DNA of 64,000 nt from Halicephalobus mephisto (taxonomy: Eukaryota; Nematoda; Chromadorea; Rhabditida; Panagrolaimidae), in assembly GCA_009193035.1 (NCBI GenBank), contig SWDT01000061.1, forward strand, positions 248,001-312,000, given 5' to 3'. This document shows, piece by piece, positions 1-9,430 of the stretch (its first letter is position 1; each line of letters opens with the position of its first letter). The notes under the pieces are model-generated. The model was not told the DNA's origin and made no database searches. It worked only from the letters and a program-made list of their open reading frames with translations. The translations under genes were made by a program, and so were the position numbers.

Positions 1-1223
1 GTTCTTCCAATTTTGAAAATCGACGAAAATGAATCCAACAGAGTCCTCAAGGATCTCGTGGAGACCGTAATCGGAAATTGTAAATGGTACTTTGATTACA
101 TTTATGTTCAATTTTTGACTAAAAATTTGAATTTAATCAAAGTCACCGATCCCGTTAATTTTAATGATTTAAATACTTCTGTAAGTTTTTTAAAAAATCA
201 ATATATAAATTTTTTTGCAATTTTTGAATTCCCGCGCAGGAGCGAGTGGAAGTTAAAAAATGGAAAATTTGGCAAAAGTATTGTTGAAAACTGACTCGCT
301 TTGTCTTCACTCGCGTTTTTTATTTTTAGGATAATTCTATTTTTAGAATATCCTCGAAAATTTATTAAAAACAATTTCGTAAAAAATTTCGAAATTTTCA
401 TAAAAATCTGTTTTTTTTTGCAATTTTTGAATTCGCGCGCAAGAGCGAGTGGAAGTTAAAAAATGGAAAATTTGGCAAAAGTATTGTTGAAAACTGACTC
501 GCTTTGTCTTCACTCGCGTTTTTTCCCTACTTTTTTTTATTAAATTTTTCGAAAATTTACGTTGAAATAATTTCAAAAAAATTTAATTTTCACAATATGA
601 AGAATTTTAGTTCGATGAATTCATCTATGATACAGATGAACAAGAAAAAAGTTTCGAAAAAATGACTATCAACGCTATTAGGAACATGCCAGAAAATCCT
701 CCAGATTTCGGAAGATACATCTTTATTGTTACCAATCTCGAGAGGATCTACACAGGAGTAAACATCAGCCAAGATGTCCTAACACGAATCGACGACGCTC
801 TAACAGAAAAAGGAATCCATTTGAGAATAATCAGAATCCAATTCGACGGAAAACGAGCCACCCATATCGACGCTTCTCATTTCGTTAATGTTCGTAAAAA
901 TTTCAAACTAATTTAAATTTAAATTCTAGATCCATAGAATCAGAAACATAACTTCAAACATCATCAGAGTTACCGTAATCGAAACAAATTCAATGATCCA
1001 ACTAGTGCGGCCCTGTCCCTCGTTGACGCCCCAGGAGCAGATCGAGCACTACCGACAATCCAGACGTTTCTTGACCAAGTACCTGATCCGGGCCAATTAC
1101 TTCGAGGGCATCATCGGGGCCTTGTTTTTAGTTTTCGGGATAATACTTGCGATGGGATCTTTTACTTTCCACATTTACGAAAAAACTTGCGAAAAAACAC
1201 CAAATAAAATTTCGATTGTTTGA
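1..1223 (+). CDS. VWA-like single-pass membrane protein (3' part of gene)
   Basis: Three exons (1-180, 611-889, 930-1223) join in one frame to about 250 residues; the gene starts before the window. The first ~190 residues resemble the von Willebrand A domain of hemicentin/VWA7-type proteins: a strand ending in DENES where the metal site DxSxS would be, so that site looks incomplete; a YIYVQF strand; and YIFIVTN in the place of the usual IYVFTD strand. Near the C-terminus a hydrophobic run (IIGALFLVFGIILAMGSF) is a likely membrane span followed by a short basic tail. The second intron needs a non-standard GTTCGT donor at 890; the alternative GTAAAA donor four bases later runs into a stop. Intron 1 carries two copies of a foldback repeat. 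That it is coding is well supported; the VWA assignment is inference from pattern memory. Confidence 0.55.
216..318. repeat. Foldback (MITE-like) repeat, copy 1
   Basis: About 100 bp in intron 1 of the VWA-like gene. The left part has GCGCAGGAGCGAGTGGAAG and the right part ends CGCTTTGTCTTCACTCGCG, which are imperfect reverse complements, so the element can fold. The next copy, 420-524, differs at only about two positions; diverged relatives lie at 59257-59355 and 59457-59540. Confidence 0.7.
420..524. repeat. Foldback (MITE-like) repeat, copy 2
   Basis: Second, almost identical copy of the element at 216-318, in the same intron and the same orientation. Near-identity means a recent copy event. 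Confidence 0.7.
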
Positions 1224-1265
1224 GGTCTCAAAGTAGTCAAAACCCAGGAGTGTCGTTCACAAAAA

Positions 1266-2593
1266 TCAAAAAAGAGAATCCATGTTTCCTCGATTTGTGA
1301 ATCCAAAAGCCCCTCCGGCTCTGGACGATACAGTTGCCGAATTCGACTTTAAGCCGCTTTTGGGACCGTCGGCAGAGGAACCCGTCACTGGAACCCTCTT
1401 CATGCCTTTGAAGTTCTTGTTCATCGCCTTCTGGTTGAAGTTTTTCCATGATTTTTTTTCTTTTTCTTGTTCTTCTTCTATCTGTTTTCGTCTTTGTTCT
1501 TTCTTCTGAGCCCGGACCTTGCGACGTTCCTTTTCCTGACGCCAATCTTTCTTACCTTCGCTTTTGCTGGACGAATTGCTTTCGAAAACGTAATTCTTGT
1601 GTTCCACAACTGGAGCAGCACTGAGATCAGACAATTTAACGACATCCTTGGATCCGTTGCCTGGAAAAGGACAAAGATAAAAAATTCAACTTATGGAACT
1701 CACTGAAGGTAATGGCAGCTTTGTCCTGGCTGATTCCGTCGATAGTAGCTACTTGTTTGTTTCCGTTTTTGTTTCTCGCCATGCATCGATCTCCGACCTG
1801 GAATAATAGTGTTTCGAAGTAAATTACGGTTAAAAAATCAAAAAAGAACTATTTTAATCCAAGTTATCTCGATATCAATTTTGAAAAGTTTTTAAAAACT
1901 AAAATGGTCTGAAATTATGATTTCACGCGACGACGATTTCCTAATCATTATCCTGAAGCTAGGTTTCGTCCAAATATATCAAGAAACTTCTGAAATAGAA
2001 TATACATAGTTCAAAAGCTTCTATCCACCCTATAGAGTTAATTTCCACATATGAAGTAATCAGTAAACTCCTTAAAAATTATAAATAATACTAAATAATC
2101 TACAGAAGACAAAATTATATGGTTTTAAAATAAAATTGATATATGAAGTTATTAGTAAACTTCTTAAAAACCATAACTAATGCCCAAATAATCTACAGAA
2201 GACAAAATTATATGGTTTTAAAATAAAATTGATATATGAAGTTATTAGTAAACTTCTTAAAAACCATAACTTATGCTCAAATAATCTACAGAAAACAAAA
2301 TTATATAGTTTTAAAATAAAATTGATATATGAAACTCACTTTCCAGCGATGATTGCTTTCGTCATATTTCTGAATTTTCCGGGTCGAAGGTTCTGGTTGC
2401 TTTCCCGAGCTCTCGTCGAGTTCCTGTTGTAGTCGAATCAGTTCTTGCAGATCTTCCTTCAATTTCAGCAGATCCTGGTTACTTGGTTCTGCAGCAAGTG
2501 CCACTTCGACCTAAAAATTCGAATTTATTTTTAAAATTAAAAAAATCATACCTGTTCCAATTGAATTTTGTAACTTCCTAACTCATCGCTCAT
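1266..2593 (-). CDS. SMNDC1/SPF30-like splicing factor with Tudor domain
   Basis: Four exons on the minus strand (2593-2552, 2510-2340, 1797-1704, 1660-1266) give a 233-residue protein, very close to the ~238 residues of human SMNDC1 (SPF30). N-terminal coiled region (ELGSYKIQLEQVEVAL; LQELIRLQQELDES), then a Tudor domain at about residues 70-125 that starts WKVGDRCMARNKNGNKQVAT and continues AAITFSGNGSKDVVKLSDL, then a lysine/glutamate-rich helix and a GMKRVPVTGSSADGPKSGL tail. In the family the Tudor domain binds symmetric dimethylarginine on Sm proteins and the protein is needed for tri-snRNP entry in spliceosome assembly, in the nucleus. It ends 42 bp from the convergent upstream gene. 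Intron 2 (1798-2339) contains a ~90-bp direct repeat array. All four exon joins keep frame. Confidence 0.93.
2060..2335. repeat. ~90-bp tandem repeat in SMNDC1 intron 2
   Basis: Three copies of a unit containing ATCTACAGAAGACAAAATTA and TTGATATATGAAGTTATTAG. It includes the ATATATGA motif that recurs in many introns of the window. Confidence 0.7.
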
Positions 2594-2844
2594 CTTGAAT
2601 TTGATATTTAAAAATAAGTAATTTAAAAAATACGGTAATTCGGAAGGAAGAAGAAAATTCAAAAATTCAGAATTTCTCGAAAATCAAAAAACGAACAGCA
2701 GTGGTAAATTTGCCAGACTTTCCATTATAGTTCTCTCGAAGCGAAAAACTGTCCGCGCAACGGAATTTGAATTCATTTTTCAAAATTTATTTTTTTTATT
2801 TTTTTTTATTTTCTGTCATATTTGTTATATTTGTTTCAACTCAG
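2594..2844. promoter_or_regulatory. Divergent promoter region, SMNDC1-like / PCID2-like
   Basis: A 251-bp spacer separates the two start codons. It holds a poly-T tract and ends in TTTCAACTCAG directly before the PCID2 ATG, which looks like a trans-splice acceptor. No TATA box or named factor site can be supported. Confidence 0.45.
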
Positions 2845-5133
2845 ATGAGCGGGTTATTCGGCGGAGGTCCTCAGAAGTCCGTTTTTGGAAGTCAATCGAC
2901 GACCGCGTTCGGGGGCGGATCCGGCTTCGGACCTGAGAAATCAGTTTTGTTTCCTCAAAAAACCAGCATCTTCGGCAATCCTACTGCTGCAACTACAGTA
3001 CCTAATGAAGGACCTAAGCCTACAAGAGATTACAAAAACCTAGAAGTGGATCTGGATGAACTCGCCGAAGGAGCAGATGAGGAATACGACGAGTCCAGGG
3101 ATCTCGACGATCAAGGAGACGACATTTCAGAGGAGTTATTCACCGACATTCCTGTTGTTATTGATTCTTTGGACAAATATGTTGCAACTGTTAAATGGTA
3201 CATCGACAAGAAGGACTGGACTGCAACTTTGCTCGTCTCCGATCTGCTCTCTCTCAGGGACCCTCATGCCAATTGTAAATTCCTCCAGGTTTGTTTAATT
3301 TCCTTAAAAATCAACTTCCATATATCAAATTTTCTTAAAAATCAACTTTCATATATTAAACTTCTTTAAAAATTAACTTCCATATATCAAACTTCTTTAA
3401 AAATCAACTTCCATATATCAAACTTTCTTAAAAACCAATTTCCATATATCAAATTTCTTTTAAAATTAACTTTCATATATCAAACTTCTTTTAAAACCAA
3501 TTTCCATATGTCAATCCTTTTTGAATATTACTTTTCATGTATCAAACTTTTATGAATAGTGATTTTCATAGATTTAATTATCGGAAAATTGATTTTTATG
3601 CAAACTTTTCAGGTAGAAAACCCGAATATTCCGGTAAACTTAGCTGATCAGAATTCTTTGTTTACGGAAATTGTGTCTTGTCATCTCTCTGTGCTTTACT
3701 ATGTTAAAAAACAGGAATGGCACAAGGCTTACTGTATGCAGATGGCGATTGCGACGGTGTTTTTCGAACAATTGATAAAAAAGAAAAAACATACAAATTG
3801 GTACTTTCCGTTGACTTATCCGCTCTGTTCCGATCTGATGGTACTTGCCAAGAAAGCAGAAGCCCTCCAGGTGAGAATCGAAGAGGGTTCTGAAAATTAC
3901 AACGAAGATGTGACGACTTTGGTGATGAACATATACCGGTCCTGCGTCACTGATCCGGAAATGTCTCCGAAAATTTCAAAGAAAATCGTCATTTTTCAAA
4001 TTACTTTGTTACTTTTTCAGGTTTATTTCGAAGTTTGTTTTTTTATTTTTTATTTTTTTTGATAATTATTTTCAGAGCAACAGGATCGCCCTTCTGAAGC
4101 CACTAATCAGAGCAGTTGACAATCTGGCCCCGTCGTTCAGGTCCAGAATCAACTTGTCGGAATTGGTAACTTACAATTTTTATCTCGGGAAAAAAGCCAT
4201 GATAGATGCCGATTTGACGATCGCCGACAGAGCTCTAGAATACGCCTTTACCTACTGTCCGGAGAAATACTTTGATCATAAAAAAAGAATATTACTGTAT
4301 TGGATTCCTGTAAAAATGTTTTTGGGTGAAATTCCAACGACGAAATTGTTGGAAGAATTTGGATTTCCTCAATTTAAGGACATTGCAGAAGGTGTCAGGT
4401 ATGTTTTTTTTTGAACATGAACGAAAAAGTTATTTTTTGAACATTAACAAAAAAGTTATTTTTTGAACATTAACGAAAAAGTTATTTTTCGAATATTTAA
4501 CAAAAAAGTTATTATTTTTCGAATATTTAACAAAAAACTTATTTTTGAACATTAACAAAAAAGGTATTTTTCGAATATTTAACAAAAAAGTTATAATTTT
4601 TTGAACATGAACGAAAAAGTTATTTTTCGAATATTTGATAAAAAATGACTTTCTTCGAAATTGTAATTTTTTTGGAAATTTCATCAATAAGATGATTTTT
4701 GAATTTTTTATTGATAAGATGATTGATTTTGCGAATTTTTATTTTTGGAATTTTCAAAAATAACTTTATGGACATTAATTTTCTGAATTTCTAATAGATG
4801 ATTGATTTCAGAGATGGGAATTTAAAACTTTTCCGACAAGCGGTCCTGGCAAATCGGGAATTCCTCATGGAATCTGGAGTTTATTTGATGTTCGAAAAAT
4901 TGATCCAAATGGCTTATTTGTCCCTTCTGAAAAGACTGGCAATGATTCAAGGTGGCACGAGATTGAAATTATCCATGTTTACGCATTTGTTAAAATACCA
5001 AGGAGAAAATGTTGATTCAACAGAGGATACTGTATGTATATTAAGTAATTTAATTGCTAAAAAGAAAGTGAACGGTTTTATTTATTTAAAACAAGGATAT
5101 TTGGTTCTTAGTAAGAAAGCTCCATTTCCTTAA
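2845..5133 (+). CDS. PCID2/Thp1-like subunit of the TREX-2 mRNA export complex
   Basis: Exons 2845-3288, 3613-4032, 4076-4398 and 4812-5133 give about 502 residues. From about residue 60 the product follows human PCID2: a helical PCI repeat region (HKAYCMQMAIATVFFEQL), LLKPLIRAVDNLAPSF, VTYNFYLGKKAMIDADL, and a winged-helix end with VCILSNLIAKKKVNGFIYL and the C-terminal signature VLSKKAPFP (human ends similarly in KQNPFP). In the family the protein binds the GANP/Sac3 scaffold and nucleic acid and links transcription to mRNA export at the nuclear pore. Odd: the first ~60 residues carry nucleoporin-like FG motifs (SGLFGGGPQKSVFG, AFGGGSGFG), so it is ~100 residues longer than the ~400 of human PCID2. 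Exon 2 ends after QVYFE (donor GTTTGT at 4033), which matches the family best. The ATG at 2845 directly follows an ACTCAG acceptor. Confidence 0.93.
3300..3560. repeat. ~30-40 bp tandem array in PCID2 intron 1
   Basis: About seven copies of a unit like AACTTCCATATATCAAACTT. Each contains the CATATATCA motif seen in many other introns here. Confidence 0.75.
4400..4660. repeat. ~27-bp tandem array in PCID2 intron 3
   Basis: Repeated GAACATTAACAAAAAAGTTA and CGAATATTTAACAAAAAAG blocks. Open frames across it are low-complexity and not genes. Confidence 0.7.
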
Positions 5134-5186
5134 TTTTCTTCAAAGCTTGCATTATTAAATGTTTCTTTAAAGTGGATTTTGCGCGA

Positions 5187-5288
5187 ATGAAGGAGGACTT
5201 GCGGAAGTCTGGCCGAGTGAACGTCAACACGCCAACGAAAATGTCGACTTTACAAGCCATATTTGCCAGAAATCGGATGAGTTTTTGA
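5187..5288 (+). CDS. Unassigned 33-residue small ORF between PCID2 and RSPH3-like genes
   Basis: An island of balanced base composition in AT-rich spacer reads MKEDLRKSGRVNVNTPTKMS followed by TLQAIFARNRMSF and a stop; the frame is open upstream to about 5130. I do not recognise it. It could be a microprotein, an alternative last exon of PCID2, or a leftover of an older exon. No clear splice acceptor or leader site precedes it (TTTAAAG at 5164-5170 is weak). Confidence 0.25.
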   Translation: MKEDLRKSGRVNVNTPTKMSTLQAIFARNRMSF

Positions 5289-5362
5289 CAAATCCGTCTT
5301 TTCCGGTAGTTTTTTGTATTTTATGAATATTTAAAATTGTTACTGATTTTTAAATTATAAAA

Positions 5363-7882
5363 ATGACGTCATCATCTAGAGCGGAATTTTTAGAGAAAAG
5401 TGAGGAATTTTGAAAAATTTTAAAATAAAGTTTTTTTTAGAAAAAATTTAAATAAAGTTTTTTTTTAGAAAAATTTTAAATAAAATTTTTTTTTAGAAAA
5501 AATTTAAAATAAAATTTTTTTAGAAAAATTTTAAAATAAAATTTTTTTTAGAAAAATTTAAATAAAATTTTTTTTTAGAAAAAATTTAAATAAAGTTTTT
5601 TTTAGAAAAATTTTAAAATAAAGTTTTTTTTAGAAAAATATCCGATTTTGTCAGATCCTAGAATTTGTAAAGGATCGATTGTGGCGAAAAAACGAGAAGA
5701 AAAGAAAAAAATAGAAAATGAATTAAAATTACGAAATGCGGAAGAAAAATATCGAATGGAAGTTGTCAGAAATCGACTAAATATCGCTCTTGGTGTTAAT
5801 GGAATTCCTGGTGGACCATGTAATAATAGATTTAATAAATTATCATCAATTAAAGCTGAGACAAATGAAAGATTGGCGAAATTAGCAAATAAAACAGGAA
5901 AAATTTCGATTATTGAATGGAGAGAAAATTTTGAAAATGGTATTGAAAAAAAATCTCCTAGAAAACAGAAACCACCGAGGAGATTGTCGCCGATTAAGAA
6001 GGAGTTTTCGAAAATTCAGGATTCAGACATGTTTGGAAGAGAAACGAAAAAAGAAAGTTTGAAAAACGTCAGATTCGTTCCTTTGAAGGAGGCGATCAAC
6101 GGAGTTTCTTCTGGACCTCGTAAGTTTCATTACTTTTATTTTTTTAAATTATTTCAAACTGAATTTCTGATTTCATATATTACTTTCGAAATTACATTAT
6201 TTTAAAGTTATTTTAACATGCATTTTCGGAAAATTTTAACTTTATATATCAATTTCGAAATTACCTAAAAGCAAATTTTTGAAAATTTTCAATTTCATAT
6301 ATTACTTTCGAAATTATGTTATTTTAACATGGATTTTCGATTTCATATATCAATCTTAAAATTATGTTATTTTGAAATTAAAAATTGTGTATTATTGTAA
6401 AATTATTTCGAGCTGGATTTTCAGAAACTTTCTAGAGACTTCCATAGATTGATTTCATATATGAATTCCGACATTTTCCACAAGATTTTTAGAAATTTGA
6501 TAAATTTCAACCGGAATTTGGAAGATTCTGAAAACTTGAACTGGATTTTGGAAGATTTTAAAATTTTTCATTCGATTTTTAGAAATTTTCATTAATAATA
6601 ATAAATAATTTATTTTTAGATAAAATAGTACCATCGATTCCGAAAAAAGATGAATTTTTTCGAAAAAAAAGATTCAATCAAGTTAGAAGGTTCAATCCGT
6701 CTCCGTTCACGCCGCCTCATACTCCCTACGGCATCCGGCACTTCAACGACGCTTCTGTCCAGACAGATGAAGCCTTCGATGAAGCTTTCAATCCGATAGT
6801 TTCTGAAATGGCCGAAACAGCCATCCAAGAAGCTTTGAGAAATCTGAAAGACGAAGAGGACTTCAAATTCATCGAAGAACAAAACGAAAAATTGCTGGAA
6901 ATCGTAGTAACTCAAAAAAGACGAAATAGTGAATTAAATTTAAGCATTTTGAAACATATCAGAACAGAGGTAAATTTAAAGTTTAATTTTTTAAAAGAAA
7001 TTTTAAAAAAAAATTGAAATTTTTTAATTTTTTTTAAAGTTTTTTAAAAATTTTTTTTTAATTTTAATTTTTTTAATTTTTAATTTTTTTAATTTTAATT
7101 TTTTTTATTTTTTAGCATGAATTGGGACGTGAAAAAGAAATTGCCTGTAGAAAACTGACAGCGTTGGATTGTCATCGGATGGCAGTGGAATTCATCGATG
7201 AACTCATCGACAAATGTTCAGAAAATCTGGCAAATCGAGGAATGATTGATGACATTTCCAAGTATAAATCGGTCGGAGCTGATACTAGACAACTTGAAAA
7301 ACATCAACAAGAACTTCAAGAAATCACTTTAGGTTGGTTTTTTTAATTTTATTTTTTTAAATAAAAATTAAAAAATTTTACTTTTTTTTAAATTAAATTT
7401 TTTTTAAATTTTTTAAAAATTTCTTCAAAACTCTATAATTTTCCGGAATTTTCACTGAATTTTATTTTTTAATTTAATAATGAATTTTAACTTTTTAAGA
7501 AATTTAATAATGGTTTTTTAAATTTAATAATGAATTTTTTATTTTTTTAAATTTAATGATAATTTTTAATTTTTAATTTAATAATGAATTTTTTAAATTA
7601 ATGACGAATTTTTTGTAGAAATTGAACAAGATTTCTTCCCGTATGTCTACGCCAAAGCCGAGCAGATATTCGTCCACAAGTTGGCAGATTCGTATTTAAG
7701 AGACGGTTTGTGGAATTATTTATTTCTAAATTAATTTTTGAATATTCCAGCGCTTTTTTCGAAGGATTTGAAACATAAAGCCGAAGCAAGATCGAAATTG
7801 AACGAACAAATCCAAAAATATCAAGAATTAACAAAAGGAATCAGACTGAGCACCTACAGTAAGAAATTTGGACTTAATTGAA
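5363..7882 (+). CDS. RSPH3-like protein (radial spoke protein 3 / A-kinase anchor family)
   Basis: Exons 5363-5399, 5655-6119, 6620-6969, 7116-7332, 7619-7705 and 7751-7882 give about 429 residues, all joins in frame. Matches to the Radial_spoke_3 family, in order: an N-terminal EKNPRICKGSIVAKK that corresponds to the family's DRRVVRGNTYA motif; a central VQTDEAFDEAFNPIVSEM and long charged helix; then CRKLTALDCHRMAVEFIDEL for the AFAQ.YL..L..SVF segment and EIEQDFFPYVYAKAEQIFV for the ..IE.GFLPWLMNEVE segment. Known family members build the radial spoke of motile 9+2 axonemes and bind PKA regulatory subunits. Nematode cilia are immotile, so the role here is unknown; PKA anchoring is one guess. 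The last exon may instead splice from 7859 to a TTTTTAG acceptor at 8063, changing only the final residues. Confidence 0.75.
5390..5650. repeat. ~28-bp tandem array in RSPH3-like intron 1
   Basis: Eight or nine copies of TTTTTTTTAGAAAAATTTAA with small length changes. Each copy ends in TTTTAG, so the intron is filled with decoy acceptors before the true TTGTCAG at 5654. Confidence 0.75.
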
Positions 7883-9430
7883 CCTGAACAAAATTATCAA
7901 AATTATAAAATTACGGTAGAATATGGTTTGAAATAAATTTTATTTAAAAAAATTCAAAAAATTATTTTTTTTTGAAAAAATTAAAAAAATAAATTTTATT
8001 TAAAAAACTTTAAAAAATTATTTTTTTTTTTAAATTTTATTTTTTTTTATTTTTATTTTTAGTTAAAATTTGAATATGAATTATACATCATTTTGACGTA
8101 TTTAGGATGTATATTTAGAAATTGTAATCTATTTTTTAAGACATCTCTAGATCAAGATTATCTACGAAATCCGAAAATCCTAGTGGTTTTTAATGTTTTT
8201 GATTACATTTTTCAAACGTTTACTAAATAACTGTAATCAAAGTGAAAGCTACAAATGATTACGAAAAAAATTACGAAAATTGATTATTTTTGAATTTAAA
8301 AAATTACTAATTTTAAAATTTATTAAAAATTCATTTAATTTTTTTTTTATTTTTAAAAAAATTTAATTTTAAAATTACATATAATTTACAAAAAATTACG
8401 AAAATTGATTATTTTTGAATTTAAAAAATTAATAATTTCAAAATTAATCAAAAATTCATTTATTTTTTTTTATTTTTTAAAAAATTAATTTTAAAATTAC
8501 AACTTATTATAAAATAAATTATTAAAATTGATTATTTTTGAATTTAAAAAATTAGTAATTTCAAAATTAATCAAAAATTAATTTTATTTTTCTTATTTTT
8601 TAAAAAATTAATTTTATTTTTATAATTAATTTTAAAATTACAACTTATTATAAAATAAATTATTAAAATTGATTAAATTTAAATTTAAAAAATTAATAAT
8701 TTTGAAATTTATTAAAAAATAAATTTGAAATTTAATTTTTTATTTGAAAAAACAATTTTGAATTATTTTTATTTAAAAATTCTAATTTAATTTAAAATTT
8801 CCTTTTTGAAATCCTGGATAATCCAGATGAACACAAAAAAATTTTAAAAATCCAAATAGGAATTTAAAAATCGAAAACATCAAATGAGTAACATCCGTTT
8901 TTTCATTCAAGCTTATGTCCTGGATTTTTTAAATTTTAAAATTTTAAAAATTTACAAAATTAAAAAACAATGAATTTGAAAAATTTCATATATTTTTAAA
9001 ATAAAATAAAAATAATAAATTTCAAAAATTAAAGAAAATAAATTTTTCAAGATTTTAGAAATTTTTAAAATCAGAGAAAATAGATTTTTGAAATTTTTTA
9101 ATTAAAAAAAAATAATTTTCCAAGATTTTAGAAATTTTTTAAATAAAAAAAAATTATTTTCCAAGATTTTTGGAATCTTAAAAATTAAAGAAAATAATTT
9201 TCCAAGATTTTTGGAATTTTTAAAATTAAAGAAAATAAACTTTTGAAGTTAAATAAATCTTTGAAATTAAAAAGAATAAATTTTTGGAATTTTTAAAATC
9301 AAAAGTAGCAAATTTTAGAAATTTTAAAAAATAAAGAAAATAAATTTTTCAAATTTTAAAAATTAAAAATAGCAAATTTATTTATTTATTTATTATTTAT
9401 TAATACCCAATGATTTTTATTTTGACAAAG
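7883..9430. other. Gene-free AT-rich spacer
   Basis: Poly-A/T-rich low-complexity sequence with short direct repeats (for example AAATTATTAAAATTGATTA blocks near 8400-8670 and TTTTCCAAGATTTTTGGAAT blocks near 9110-9220). I see no gene. It is the 3' side of both flanking genes. Confidence 0.6.

Noticed and set aside
7751..8073. Extra terminal exon for the RSPH3-like gene at 8063
   Set aside because: A good acceptor exists but it would add only two residues before a stop; the read-through end at 7882 is equally possible, so it is only mentioned.
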